Notes: generated by a model not told the origin, from the letters alone. Positions 51,721 to 61,558 are shown, counted from the stretch's first letter. The stretch: DNA of 64,000 nt from SB11 sp035906255 (GCA_035906255.1 JAMIFM010000029.1:124001-188000); one strand, 5' to 3'. Translations and numbers: made by a program.

Positions 51721-53865
51721 CCCCTCAGCGTCCCTTTTAAATATCTTAGTAATTGATTTTGCCCCTTGGGTAATTTGGTTCACCCCTTTCTCAATCAATG
51801 CCCCGTCGTAATCCGTAGAAAACTCGCTAAACTCCTCGTGCGCGTTTACTTCAGGATATATCAGTACAAAGCTGTAGTCGGTATAATGTTTGGCCATTTT
51901 TTGCGGAATACTGTTTTGCTGGCTTTGGAAAGATACACCGCCTTTGCGTGGCAAGATTACCATCATCAAATCATTAGGCTCTATATCGCGCGATAAAATT
52001 AAGAAATCATCCCAATCACTAAACTCTTTATGTTCAACCGCCGCTGTAAATTTGTTTTTGGCACTATACTGCTGCAAAGCATTGCGAGTATTGGCCGTGC
52101 CATAAAATGTGCAGCTTAAACTAAGCCTTTCGGCCAGCAGCAAAACACTTCCCGGCCATTTATCAAACCCATATTCCTTTTCAACATACGGTGGGCATAT
52201 CAGCACAATTTTACGGTGAATATTAAGCGGCAAGGGCAAATTGCATACAAAAACGGTTTGGTGTGTTTGCTCCACAATATTTTGCATGGTTTTACCAAAC
52301 AAAATATCCGTCCAGTTTTTGCGCTGTGAGAAACCCACCACCACCTCAGTAGCAAACATTTCTTTTGATACCCGCTTAATCCCGCTGGGCACATTTTGGT
52401 CGATAGTAGTTATCACCTCCGCTTTTTGGTCAGCCGCCGCCGCATGAGTCAACGCCTTCTCAAGCATTTTTTGCGCCTCAATCAGCTTAGTTTGTGATGT
52501 GGCATCGTCTTCCACCACCGATAAGCACATTACAGGGAAATGATTTTTCGGCTTCTTAATAGTAATGGCAAAATCCACCAACTTCTCCATTAACGCCGGA
52601 TTAGATATGGGCACCAGTATCTTTTGCTCATTTCCATTCACCTTGTCCAACTCAATATTTTCCTCGGCCAACGCCACCTTTTTTGCTGCATTTTCAGTAA
52701 CAAACGAGGCAATAAGACAGGTAAACAAAATCAGTATAATGGTACCGTTTAGTATGTTTTCATCAATAATATTCATACGATAACCCACCAAAATAACCGC
52801 CAGCGTTGCGGCAGCGTGCGCACTGCTAAGCCCGAAAATAAGATTGCGGAACGATGGCGGGTATTTCATAATCAGTGCAGTAGCCCAAGCAGCCAGCCAC
52901 TTACCACCCAAAGCCACACCCGTTAGCGCAAATGCCACAATAAGGGCTTGTGGCCCTTTGGCAAGCACAGCCACATCAATCAACATACCTACACTTATCA
53001 AAAAGAAAGGGATAAATAGCGAGTTGCCCACAAACTCGATGCGGTTCATTAGCGAAGAAGTATGCGGGATAAGTTTATTAAGTGCTAAACCTGCGGCAAA
53101 TGCACCGATAATAGGCTCAAGTCCGGCCAGTTCGGCCATAAATGCACAGAAAAACACAATTGAGAGCACAAAAATAAAATGTGAGTTTTTTTCGCCTTCC
53201 AGTTTCCTGAAAAACCATGCCGCAAAGCGGGGAATAACAAATACTACCACCACTAAAAATACGGCAATGGATATACCCAGCCGAGCCCAAAACTCATTGG
53301 TGAGCACTCCTTGCGCCGAAGCTGAAATAACCGCCAGTATTATCAGTACCGCAGTATCGGTAAGTATAGTGCCGCCCACCGTAATAGCCACCGCTTGGTT
53401 TTTTTGTATGCCCATGCGGCTCACAATAGGATAAGCCACCAATGTGTGTGTGGCAAACATACTGGCCGTGAGTAAGCTGGTATTAAAACTATATCCCAGC
53501 AAATACATACAAACAGGCAGGCCTATTGCCAACGGCAGCATAAAGGTTAAAAAACCAAAAACAAAACTCTTGTACTTGTTTTTGGCAAACTCTTTTAAAT
53601 CCAGCTCAAGGCCGGCAATAAACATAATATACAGTAAGCCGATGGTAGAGAAAAGATTAACGGCGGCATCCTTTTCGATAAGGAAAAACCCATGCGGCCC
53701 AATGGCAATACCGGCAATAATAAGCCCGATAATACCCGGTATTTTAAATCGCCGCAAAATAATGGGCGATAGTAAAATTATAAATAATATAACAGAAAAT
53801 ATCAGTACCGAGTTGTGAAACGGGGTCTGAAACTCGTGCGACAGTTTATTTAAGAACTCATTCAT
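51718..53865 (-). CDS. Kef-type cation:proton antiporter (CPA2) with USP-like tail
   Basis: The ~715-residue protein has about 12 membrane helices in its first ~400 residues with CPA2 signatures (FKIPGIIGLIIAGIAIGPHGF, GLLYIMFIAGLELDL, GGTILTDTAVLIILAV with the TD motif, GLEPIIGAFAAGLALNKL). The C-terminal ~290 residues contain two universal-stress-like segments (KILVPISNPALMEKLVDFAI and IVLICPPYVEKEYG). It probably exchanges K+ or Na+ for protons at the inner membrane. The ATG at 53865 is used; its last codons abut the RHS remnant. Confidence 0.92.
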   Translation of the reverse strand: MNEFLNKLSHEFQTPFHNSVLIFSVILFIILLSPIILRRFKIPGIIGLIIAGIAIGPHGFFLIEKDAAVNLFSTIGLLYIMFIAGLELDLKEFAKNKYKSFVFGFLTFMLPLAIGLPVCMYLLGYSFNTSLLTASMFATHTLVAYPIVSRMGIQKNQAVAITVGGTILTDTAVLIILAVISASAQGVLTNEFWARLGISIAVFLVVVVFVIPRFAAWFFRKLEGEKNSHFIFVLSIVFFCAFMAELAGLEPIIGAFAAGLALNKLIPHTSSLMNRIEFVGNSLFIPFFLISVGMLIDVAVLAKGPQALIVAFALTGVALGGKWLAAWATALIMKYPPSFRNLIFGLSSAHAAATLAVILVGYRMNIIDENILNGTIILILFTCLIASFVTENAAKKVALAEENIELDKVNGNEQKILVPISNPALMEKLVDFAITIKKPKNHFPVMCLSVVEDDATSQTKLIEAQKMLEKALTHAAAADQKAEVITTIDQNVPSGIKRVSKEMFATEVVVGFSQRKNWTDILFGKTMQNIVEQTHQTVFVCNLPLPLNIHRKIVLICPPYVEKEYGFDKWPGSVLLLAERLSLSCTFYGTANTRNALQQYSAKNKFTAAVEHKEFSDWDDFLILSRDIEPNDLMMVILPRKGGVSFQSQQNSIPQKMAKHYTDYSFVLIYPEVNAHEEFSEFSTDYDGALIEKGVNQITQGAKSITKIFKRDAEG

Positions 53866-53990
53866 AGGCAGTATCCCCAATATAGCAATAATTGGGCAAA
53901 AAGCTGCGAATTTTATAAAACGTACCCCGATGTAACGAAAATTGCTCTTTTAGTTTGCTGTATTGCAGCCTGTTATAACACACCAACAAA

Positions 53991-54923
53991 TTAATAAAAA
54001 GGCTGCGGAGGATTTGACAACCCTTTCTTGCGAACCCTTTCACCGTTTGGATTGAATTTGTAGCGTATTCCCAAATCCAGACCACCATAGCTGTTTGCCA
54101 AAGAATACCCGTTTGCAAAAAAGGTAGTTTGGCGGCAATAAATGTATTCTACGAACAAATTAATTCGGGGTGAAACATTAATTTTTAAGCCTACAGGAAA
54201 ATACCAACCAAAATTGAACGTAGGCTTATAAAAATCAGTATGACCTTTATAATAAATCGAATCAATGGTATTGTTACCTCCAGGCTGTCCGTAAGAAATT
54301 ATATGCATAGTAGACTCACTACTGTTAAAGTTATAGCTGGTGATTTTGCCCCCATACACACCTATACCTGCATAAAAAGAGAAAAAATTGAACAATGCCG
54401 GTGTTTGCAACGTATATAACAGGTCTAAACCTACAAAATTGTTTTGCAGTTCATACCATGTTTGGTAAACCGTCTTTCCAGTACGTGAAGTAAAATGAGT
54501 GTCGGCCAAAACTCGATAATTATTAGCATAAAACTCTGTGCGAATACCTGCCGAAAACTCACTGTGTCTTGGTATAAAGCTGGCCGTCGTATCTGTTGTT
54601 TTAAAAGTAAACCTTAACACAAAGTCGTTTCTCTGATCATCAGCAAGCATAAGATAGTAATCACCAAACCCGGCTCCGTGTTTATTATCAGCGGCAAACT
54701 TTTCTTTAGCGTATGGTGTTGAAGCGGTGTTTTCAAAAACCTTCCAATAATTAGTTTTATCCAACGTGTAGCTCTCTCCAAAAGCAACACCAATCCCTGC
54801 CAGCTTCATTTGCCTGTACCATTTTTTAGGCGATGCTACAGAGTCGGTTGCCTGCCCCTGAACAAATACAGGGATTAATAATAGCACCGACCAAAAAACC
54901 ATAAAACAGTCGCTTTTTTTCAT
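53991..54923 (-). CDS. outer-membrane beta-barrel protein, tandem copy 1
   Basis: A ~310-residue signal-peptide protein (FMVFWSVLLLIPVFVQGQ) followed by PKKWYRQMKLAGIGVAFGESYTLDK and a strand-rich barrel with SPRINLFVEYIYCRQTTFF near the end. It is a paralogue of the next gene upstream (54962-55897); both end with the same RYKFNPNGERVRKKG and PPQPFY tail. The unusual basic extension after the last strand is shared. Function unknown. The ATG at 54923 is chosen over 54935 because it begins the signal peptide more compactly. Confidence 0.7.
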   Translation of the reverse strand: MKKSDCFMVFWSVLLLIPVFVQGQATDSVASPKKWYRQMKLAGIGVAFGESYTLDKTNYWKVFENTASTPYAKEKFAADNKHGAGFGDYYLMLADDQRNDFVLRFTFKTTDTTASFIPRHSEFSAGIRTEFYANNYRVLADTHFTSRTGKTVYQTWYELQNNFVGLDLLYTLQTPALFNFFSFYAGIGVYGGKITSYNFNSSESTMHIISYGQPGGNNTIDSIYYKGHTDFYKPTFNFGWYFPVGLKINVSPRINLFVEYIYCRQTTFFANGYSLANSYGGLDLGIRYKFNPNGERVRKKGLSNPPQPFY

Positions 54924-54961
54924 ACAATCCAGCATAGGTACTTGCTTACTCTCAAAATAAA

Positions 54962-55897
54962 TTAATAAAAAGGCTGCGGAGGACTTGACAACCCTTTCTT
55001 GCGAACCCTTTCACCGTTTGGATTGAATTTATAACGAATACCAAACTCAAATCCTTGGTAATAATCTGATAACGAATAATTGTTTTTGTAGAAGATAGTT
55101 TGGGCTAAAAAAACATACTCGGCGAACAGATTTACTCTAGGCGAGATGTTCATTTTTAAACCAATGGGTAAATATAACCCAAGCATATAGCCGGGTTCAT
55201 AGAATTGTCCATGCCCCAACTGATAAGTCGTGTCAAAATCAGAAGGGATAAAGAAGTTAGACTCGTCGCTAATATAGTACCGGGAATCACCTGTAGAAGT
55301 CCACTCCGTGAAACAAACGCCAACATTTAGGGTAGTTCCGGTGTACAACGAAAAGAAATCAAAAAAAGCAGGGGTTTGTATTGTATAAGAAACATCCAGC
55401 CCTGCAAAACCTATGTGTTGGCTATATGAAGCTCGGTATGCTGCCGACTCATTGTTTACCATAGCACTATCCCCGCACAACACATACTCGCTGTAATTGT
55501 ACATTGCCCTTAAACCTATGCCAAACTCACCAAAACGAACCCAATAAGGAGCTAAAGTATCTTCGGATTTAAGCGTAAACCTAAAATTAAAGGATCCTGC
55601 TTCGTTATACTCCTCCCGAATTCTGTTACCCTGCATAGCTGATATATTCTTAATATCTTCATTGTATTTATGGGCACCCTCGTTCATAACGGTATTTTCA
55701 AACACACGCCAACTTCTTTTCCCATCAAAAGGGCTATAAGCACCATATGCAGCACCAATTCCGGTAAGTTTTATCTGCTTGTACCACTTTTTAGGTGTTG
55801 GTATTGTATCAGCCACCTGCCCTTGAACAAATACAGGAAATAATAACAACAACAATCCAAGGCCTTTTAAACCTGTGGTTTTTCTAATTCTCTCCAT
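54962..55897 (-). CDS. outer-membrane beta-barrel protein, tandem copy 2
   Basis: Paralogue of 53991-54923 with the same layout: signal peptide (GLGLLLLLFPVFVQGQ), PKKWYKQIKLTGIGAAYGAYSPFDGK, internal strands, SPRVNLFAEYVFLAQTIFY and an almost identical C-terminus. Overall the two differ at many positions, but the last ~70 bp are almost identical in DNA. The genes are 38 bp apart and probably co-transcribed, copy 2 first. Start at the ATG at 55897 (MERIRKTTGLKG). Confidence 0.7.
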   Translation of the reverse strand: MERIRKTTGLKGLGLLLLLFPVFVQGQVADTIPTPKKWYKQIKLTGIGAAYGAYSPFDGKRSWRVFENTVMNEGAHKYNEDIKNISAMQGNRIREEYNEAGSFNFRFTLKSEDTLAPYWVRFGEFGIGLRAMYNYSEYVLCGDSAMVNNESAAYRASYSQHIGFAGLDVSYTIQTPAFFDFFSLYTGTTLNVGVCFTEWTSTGDSRYYISDESNFFIPSDFDTTYQLGHGQFYEPGYMLGLYLPIGLKMNISPRVNLFAEYVFLAQTIFYKNNYSLSDYYQGFEFGIRYKFNPNGERVRKKGLSSPPQPFY

Positions 55898-55970
55898 CTT
55901 CACAATCAGTACGCTAAAATAACCTTGTTTATGATACTTGATGTTTAAACTTTTTTCCTTAAAAATTAAG

Positions 55971-55978
55971 TATCTTTG
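55971..55978 (+). promoter_or_regulatory. -7 promoter element TATCTTTG of prfA
   Basis: TAnnTTTG match 20 bp before the prfA ATG at 55999. Confidence 0.55.
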
Positions 55979-55998
55979 CAGGCTTATTTTTGACAGTC

Positions 55999-57072
55999 AT
56001 GTTAGACAAATTAGAGGCCATAAAAAACCGCTGGAAAGAAGTGGAAAACCTGCTTAGCAGCCCCGATGCAATGACGGATATGAAACGTTTTGCACAACTG
56101 AGCAAGGAATACCGCGACCTTACCCCGATAGTGGAAAAACTGGCCGATTATAAATTGTTGTTGGGAAACATTGCCACAGCAAAACAAATATTAAACACCG
56201 AAAAAGACGACGAACTGCGTGACATGGCAAAAGAGGAGCTTGCCACCCTTGAAGAGCAACAAGAGCCATTGGAGGATGAAATACGCCTGATGCTGATACC
56301 CAAAGACCCGCAAGACGATAAAAACGCGATGGTTGAAATACGCGGTGGTGCCGGCGGTGATGAAGCAGCAATTTTTGCAGGCGATTTATTTCGTATGTAC
56401 CAGAAATTTTGCGACAGCAAGGGCTGGAAAATAGAGGTGATAGAGATGATGGACGGTACTGCGGGCGGTTATAGCAAAATTGTATTTAACGTATTAGGAG
56501 CGGGTGTTTACGGCATTCTTAAATACGAAAGCGGCGTGCACCGTGTGCAACGCGTACCTGCTACCGAAACCCAAGGCCGTGTGCATACCTCGGCGGCATC
56601 AGTGGTAGTATTGCCCGAAGCAGATGATATTGATGTGGAATTGAAAGAAAGCGATATCCGCGTAGATACTTTCTGTTCATCAGGTCCCGGCGGTCAATCA
56701 GTAAACACTACGTATTCAGCCGTTCGTCTTACCCACGTACCCACAGGCATTGTGGCGCAGTGCCAAGACGAAAAATCTCAGATTAAAAACAAAGAAAAGG
56801 CCATGAAGGTGCTACGCGCCCGCCTTTTTGAATTGGAATATAACAAGTGGTTAGAAGAGGTGAGTAAAAAACGTAAAACAATGGTGAGTACGGGCGACCG
56901 CAGTGCCAAGGTGCGTACGTACAACTTCCCCCAAAGCCGCTTAACAGACCACCGTATCGGCCTTACCCTTTACAGCTTAGATGCTGTGATGGACGGCGAG
57001 ATAGAAAACATTATCGACCAACTTCAACTAGCCGAAAATGCTGAACGCCTGAAAGAAGGTATTGCTGCGTAA
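55999..57072 (+). CDS. prfA: peptide chain release factor 1
   Basis: The 357-residue class I release factor reads UAA and UAG. It shows the N-terminal helical domain, the PATETQGRVHTSA block with the PxT-type stop-codon recognition region, the catalytic GGQ motif in SSGPGGQSVNTTYSAVRLTH, and the C-terminal KVRTYNFPQSRLTDHRIGLTL. The frame opens at a TTG at 55990, but the ATG at 55999 (MLDKLEAIKNRWKEVENLL) fits the family. A short hairpin with T run follows at 57123. Confidence 0.97.
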   Translation: MLDKLEAIKNRWKEVENLLSSPDAMTDMKRFAQLSKEYRDLTPIVEKLADYKLLLGNIATAKQILNTEKDDELRDMAKEELATLEEQQEPLEDEIRLMLIPKDPQDDKNAMVEIRGGAGGDEAAIFAGDLFRMYQKFCDSKGWKIEVIEMMDGTAGGYSKIVFNVLGAGVYGILKYESGVHRVQRVPATETQGRVHTSAASVVVLPEADDIDVELKESDIRVDTFCSSGPGGQSVNTTYSAVRLTHVPTGIVAQCQDEKSQIKNKEKAMKVLRARLFELEYNKWLEEVSKKRKTMVSTGDRSAKVRTYNFPQSRLTDHRIGLTLYSLDAVMDGEIENIIDQLQLAENAERLKEGIAA

Positions 57073-57122
57073 CGACTCCTGTTTTTAATTCTCCCTCTTT
57101 TCCCGTTTACTTCTTGCTTGCA

Positions 57123-57150
57123 TAGGGTATTTATTGCCCTAAGTTTTTTA
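57123..57150 (+). terminator. weak terminator after prfA
   Basis: A TAGGG / CCCTA stem (57123-57127 and 57137-57141) with a 9-nt loop, followed by AGTTTTTT. Confidence 0.5.
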
Positions 57151-57181
57151 TTTTTGATATACCCTAACCGTAAGCAAGCCT

Positions 57182-58915
57182 ATGAAAAACTGTGCTAAAA
57201 TTATTTGCGCCTTTATTTTTATGCTATTGGCCGCAAACACCTTTGCCAATATAACCAATGAGGAAATTCTGAAAAAAGCATTGGACGAGTACGACAACAT
57301 TATAAATAAGCATAAAAAGCTACTGGGGGAAAGCGAAAAAGCGGACGATACAAAAAAAATGACCGCCGAACAGTACAAAGAAATAAAGGTAATGATTGAC
57401 AAGGCTGTTGACCTTTTCGACCAATACCTGCGGGTGGGTAATAGCGAAGATTCTAAAAAAGCAGCACGCCATTATATATTAACACTTAAAAGATACGATT
57501 TCTCGTATAAAAACGACTTGGGTGAATACCGTGATAATTTCAACAAAATCAGCTCATTAGAAAATGAAATGAGTGTTTTAAACGGTTATTACTACCCTTT
57601 GCGCTACTCAACAGGGGGTAAAAATTATATTATTGACACGGATAAAAAAACTGCATTAGAAAAAGGACTTTTGGTTGAGTTTGCTGAAACAAGCACCAAT
57701 TTAAGCAAGGGGACAGAAACCATTAAGTACACCAAAAAAGCATACTCAATGTATTCTTATGGTGATTATAACCAGTGGTGGTGTGCCCATCTTTGGTATT
57801 TTTATTCAAACAAGTTAAGCTATACGGGTTATGAAATGGTGGAGCCTGCCGAAAAAATAATCTACTCAATGAGCGGGCTAAAACGCAGTGATATTAAAAA
57901 AATTAAAGACAGTAATTGGGTAAACTACACCCATGCCTATCATAAATTAAACAGCCTTTTGGCCACCAACCCTACACTTAGCCGTAACGGCGAAGTATGG
58001 GCAAAGGCAGGCGAAAATTTTGAAAAACTGGACGAGGAAAAATGGGCACTGGAGTATTACGATAAAGCATTGAAAGACGGGTATGGCGACCGTAGCTTTT
58101 TGTTGAAGATGATGGAAAAGGGTAAAAGCAAAAAGGATAAAACCTTGATAAAAACCGCAGCAACCATTTTTGATACCAAAAACTTATACGGGTATGGCGT
58201 TTGCTACGATTACAAAACCATTGCCGATTATTTTGAGGCTGCTGACGAAACCACAAAAGCAAAAGAGCTTACGGATAAATACACTACCTGCCAAAAAGAG
58301 CAAACTAAACAACAACGCCGTGCAGAGCGCGGGGCACGCTTTTTTGTATCATTTGCGCCGCTGCCGCTTCTTTCAGGCAACATACAGGGCAGTATACAAA
58401 TAGGGGGAAAGAAAAGAATGCACGAGTTTGGCGTGCGGCAAGTGAACGAACAAAAAGACCGTGGACTGGATATGATGAGTATATCAAATAAAAATCCTGA
58501 GAATATGGTTTGGAGCGGTATGGCGTATTATTATACCTATAAAAGAATGTCGACCCGCGATCTTTATTTCGGGTTTCAGTTCCGCTATACCGATAAGGTG
58601 TATGAAACACAAAATGGTACCGTAACTAATGCCAACAACAATAGTTATGTAGGTTATTATCAATTTAACCCCACAGAAAAACGATATGATTTTACGCTGA
58701 ACTTCGGGTATATGATGGTGGGCAAATACCTGCACCTCGATTTGTATTACGGTTTTGGAGTAGGATTTTCTAAATTTGACGGCGGCCGTACCGAATGGAA
58801 TAATGGTGGGTATGAAATAACCAACCATACATTTTTATCCGAACGGAAAGACACACGTATTGGATTTACTCCACGCATGGGTTTAAAATTGGGTCTTAAT
58901 TTAATTAATAAATAA
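57182..58915 (+). CDS. secreted protein with helical repeats and C-terminal barrel-like domain
   Basis: A signal peptide (IICAFIFMLLAANTFA) is followed by ~370 residues of charged helical sequence with TPR-like periodicity (AEQYKEIKVMIDKAVDLFDQYL, KLDEEKWALEYYDKALKDGYGD) and then, from about residue 380, a strand-rich part (LPLLSGNIQGSIQIGGKKRMHEFGVRQV ... RIGFTPRMGLKLGLNLINK) that looks like an outer-membrane or surface domain. No precise family is recognised. It ends 3 bp before the DinB gene. Confidence 0.65.
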   Translation: MKNCAKIICAFIFMLLAANTFANITNEEILKKALDEYDNIINKHKKLLGESEKADDTKKMTAEQYKEIKVMIDKAVDLFDQYLRVGNSEDSKKAARHYILTLKRYDFSYKNDLGEYRDNFNKISSLENEMSVLNGYYYPLRYSTGGKNYIIDTDKKTALEKGLLVEFAETSTNLSKGTETIKYTKKAYSMYSYGDYNQWWCAHLWYFYSNKLSYTGYEMVEPAEKIIYSMSGLKRSDIKKIKDSNWVNYTHAYHKLNSLLATNPTLSRNGEVWAKAGENFEKLDEEKWALEYYDKALKDGYGDRSFLLKMMEKGKSKKDKTLIKTAATIFDTKNLYGYGVCYDYKTIADYFEAADETTKAKELTDKYTTCQKEQTKQQRRAERGARFFVSFAPLPLLSGNIQGSIQIGGKKRMHEFGVRQVNEQKDRGLDMMSISNKNPENMVWSGMAYYYTYKRMSTRDLYFGFQFRYTDKVYETQNGTVTNANNNSYVGYYQFNPTEKRYDFTLNFGYMMVGKYLHLDLYYGFGVGFSKFDGGRTEWNNGGYEITNHTFLSERKDTRIGFTPRMGLKLGLNLINK

Positions 58916-58918
58916 AAA

Positions 58919-59413
58919 ATGCTTACCTCTGACCATTATTACAATAATTACATCAACGTAGTAAAAGATTTTCCGCTGCCAATAGCACTGCAACAAGGCC
59001 ATGAACGCTACCGCGAGCTGTTTGACGGACTTACCGAAGAACAATGGGGCTACAGGTATGCGCCTGAAAAATGGAGTATAAAAGAAGTAGTGCAACACGT
59101 AATAGACTCAGAAAGGATATTTACCTACCGTGCCCTTTGTTTTGCGAGGGGTGAGCAGCAAAACCTACCCCCGTTTGACGAAAACGACTACGCTACAAAC
59201 AGCCGTGCTGATGCCCGTAGCGGAAAGCAAATAGCCGAAGAGTTTTCGTTGGTAAGGCAAAGTACCATAGCTCTTTTCAGCAGCTTTGATAATGATGCGT
59301 TGGATTCAGAAGGAGTAGCCAACAGCACCCAAGTGAGCGTCCGCGAAATTGGGTATATACAAGCGGGGCACTCACTGCACCATTTAAAAGTAATACGCGA
59401 AAGGTATTTGTAA
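58919..59413 (+). CDS. DinB/YfiT-like metal-dependent hydrolase family protein
   Basis: A 164-residue four-helix DinB-like protein. The three metal-binding histidines of the family are visible in VVQHVIDSERIFTYRAL (one) and AGHSLHHLKVI (C-terminal pair). Family members bind Zn or Ni and often act as thiol transferases or hydrolases; no DNA-damage role is implied by the name. It starts 3 bp after the preceding gene and its stop touches the stop of the convergent AbiEii-like gene. Confidence 0.85.
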   Translation: MLTSDHYYNNYINVVKDFPLPIALQQGHERYRELFDGLTEEQWGYRYAPEKWSIKEVVQHVIDSERIFTYRALCFARGEQQNLPPFDENDYATNSRADARSGKQIAEEFSLVRQSTIALFSSFDNDALDSEGVANSTQVSVREIGYIQAGHSLHHLKVIRERYL

Positions 59414-60028
59414 TTAAATCGTCCGTTTAATCAAAGAAATAAAGAACTCTTTAATTTCTTCCCATCCTATTGGTATAAGCATCTTAGGTGTTGCCTGTAA
59501 ATCAGCATCATCAAAATAAACCAAGCTTTTATATACATGAAGCAATTCGTCCATTTTATATTTGGTAGAATAGAGCGTCATGGCTTCTCCGAAATCAATT
59601 TCTTTAAGCAGAAAAAACAGGTCAACAAAGTCTTTTTTCTCTCCCCTGTTTGTAATTGCAGATATTTTCATTGCAGCAATGTCTTTCTTCCCCATCATGT
59701 TAATACCTTCAATCTGCAAAATATCATCAACAAAAGGATAACTATATTTAAGTATATCTACTTTTATATCGTTAACAAACAAATTAAGGCTATTGGGTTT
59801 TTTTCCAATAGTCTCAACAGAATAGCCCAAACCTGCAACAGCCACTATAACCTCTTCAACATCAAACTCATTGGGGGTAAAAAAATCAAGGTCAACAGAA
59901 ATACGGTGGCCAATTTGTAATGCAAGAGAAGTGCCGTCAACTAAATTAAAGCCGTTGAAAACAGGTAGCTGTGAAAGAGATTTTAATATTCCCAAAGTTT
60001 CGGGAGCGACTGATTCATGGTGTAACAT
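59414..60028 (-). CDS. AbiEii/AbiGii-like nucleotidyltransferase toxin
   Basis: The 204-residue protein has the AbiEii nucleotidyltransferase core: LVDGTSLALQIGHRISVDLDFF supplies the G-T-S and D-x-D elements, then NSLNLFVNDIKVDILKY and MMGKKDIAAMKISAITNRGEKKDFVDLFFLL. Members with this core act as toxins in type IV-like TA and abortive-infection systems, several by nucleotidylating tRNA ends. It overlaps the upstream DUF6922 partner by 46 bp. The AbiEi-type winged helix is not present. Confidence 0.85.
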   Translation of the reverse strand: MLHHESVAPETLGILKSLSQLPVFNGFNLVDGTSLALQIGHRISVDLDFFTPNEFDVEEVIVAVAGLGYSVETIGKKPNSLNLFVNDIKVDILKYSYPFVDDILQIEGINMMGKKDIAAMKISAITNRGEKKDFVDLFFLLKEIDFGEAMTLYSTKYKMDELLHVYKSLVYFDDADLQATPKMLIPIGWEEIKEFFISLIKRTI

Positions 60029-60279
60029 CTGAATTTGTCTTTTGAAATACCAAAGTACGAGCTTAAAAAGCCTAAGGAAACCTTATCAAGGTAACGGATA
60101 GAAAGCATTTCGCTTTTTATCCGTTCAACCCCGTAAAACCGTTTTATTTCCGTCCAATCTCCCATAGTACCGCGCATGATAACACGGCCAATAATAAACT
60201 GTGCATTCTTTTGGGGGTCAATACTTTTTATATCGGTATCCCAAAAAAGACGGTCATTTATGTGCAGGTCATTAAGCAT
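59983..60279 (-). CDS. DUF6922-like partner of the AbiEii toxin
   Basis: A 98-residue protein with RLFWDTDIKSIDPQKNAQFIIGRVIMRGTMGDWTEIKRFYG and IKSEMLSIRYLDKVSLGFLSSYFGISKDKFRCY, the pattern of DUF6922 proteins that commonly precede AbiEii-like toxins. By analogy it is the antitoxin. Its ATG lies inside the last codons of glyA (8-bp overlap), and its end overlaps the toxin by 46 bp, so three genes are translationally linked. Confidence 0.75.
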   Translation of the reverse strand: MLNDLHINDRLFWDTDIKSIDPQKNAQFIIGRVIMRGTMGDWTEIKRFYGVERIKSEMLSIRYLDKVSLGFLSSYFGISKDKFRCYTMNQSLPKLWEY

Positions 60280-61558
60280 ACAAAGGGAAACCTTGCATCA
60301 TAGCATTTACGCGTTTGCGCACATCAGCTATCACGGTTTCGTTTTCGTGATTCATCAACACCTCGTCAATCAAATCAACCACCTTCTCAACATCACTTTC
60401 TTTTAAACCGCGAGTAGTAATTGCAGGAGAACCTATGCGCATCCCGCTGGTAACAAACGGCGATTTATCATCAAACGGCACCATGTTTTTGTTGATGGTT
60501 ATATCGGCTTTCACAAGTGTGTTTTCGGCCAGTTTTCCGTTCAAATCCTTGCTACGCAAGTCAATCAACATCATGTGGTTGTCAGTGCCGCCAGAAATTA
60601 CCTTATAACCTTTGGCCACAAAAGCAGCAGCCATTGCGCGGGCGTTTTTAATCAACTGCTCGCAATAGGCTTTGTACTCATCAGTAAGTGCTTCGCCAAA
60701 AGCAACCGCCTTAGCAGCAATAACGTGCTCCAAGGGGCCGCCTTGCGTTCCGGGGAATACAGCACCATCCAAAATGGCACTCATGGGCTTAATTTCACCT
60801 TTAGGTGTAGTCAATCCCCAAGGGTTATTAAAGTCTTTACCCATCATAATCAAACCACCGCGAGGGCCGCGAAGGGTTTTGTGGGTAGTAGTAGTTACTA
60901 TGTGGCAATGGGGTAGCGGGTTGTTCAAAAAGCCTTTGGCAATCAAACCGCTGGGGTGTGAAATATCAGCCATCAAGATAGCTCCGATTTTATCGGCAAT
61001 CTGGCGCAAACGGGCATAATCCCAATCACGACTGTACGATGACGCTCCGCAAATTATCAGTTTAGGTTGCTCGCGTTCGGCAATACCTTCAATTTTATCA
61101 AAGTCAATACGTCCGGTAGCTTCTTCAACCCCGTAAAACGAAGGCTTGTATAGCTTACCTGAAAAGTTAACAGGAGAACCGTGCGTTAAGTGCCCGCCGT
61201 GAGAAAGGTCGAACCCTAAAATTTTATCACCGGGTTGTAAAACACCCAGCATTACAGCAGCATTGGCTTGAGCGCCGCTATGGGGCTGCACGTTGGCCCA
61301 CTCAGCACCAAACAATTGCTTAATACGGTCAATAGCCAAATTTTCTACCTTATCCACCACTTCGCAACCGCCGTAGTAGCGTTTGCCGGGCAAGCCTTCG
61401 GCGTATTTATTAGTAAGTACGCTACCCATGGCCTCCATTACCTGCTTGCTTACAAAGTTTTCAGAAGCAATCAGTTCAATGCCATGTTCTTGGCGGTTCA
61501 GTTCCTCATTAATAAGGTCAAAAATTACGTTATCGCGTTTCATTGCTTGTGTTGCCAT
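60272..61558 (-). CDS. glyA: serine hydroxymethyltransferase
   Basis: The 428-residue PLP enzyme makes glycine and methylene-tetrahydrofolate from serine. Motifs: GIELIASENFVSKQVMEAMGS, YPGK-type LPGKRYYGGCEVVD, QPHSGAQANAAVM, DISHPSGLIAKG and the PLP lysine in VTTTTHKTLRGPRGGLI. Length is normal. Downstream it overlaps a toxin-antitoxin pair; upstream, 34 bp away, is the defence-like ATPase gene. Confidence 0.97.
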   Translation of the reverse strand: MATQAMKRDNVIFDLINEELNRQEHGIELIASENFVSKQVMEAMGSVLTNKYAEGLPGKRYYGGCEVVDKVENLAIDRIKQLFGAEWANVQPHSGAQANAAVMLGVLQPGDKILGFDLSHGGHLTHGSPVNFSGKLYKPSFYGVEEATGRIDFDKIEGIAEREQPKLIICGASSYSRDWDYARLRQIADKIGAILMADISHPSGLIAKGFLNNPLPHCHIVTTTTHKTLRGPRGGLIMMGKDFNNPWGLTTPKGEIKPMSAILDGAVFPGTQGGPLEHVIAAKAVAFGEALTDEYKAYCEQLIKNARAMAAAFVAKGYKVISGGTDNHMMLIDLRSKDLNGKLAENTLVKADITINKNMVPFDDKSPFVTSGMRIGSPAITTRGLKESDVEKVVDLIDEVLMNHENETVIADVRKRVNAMMQGFPLYA

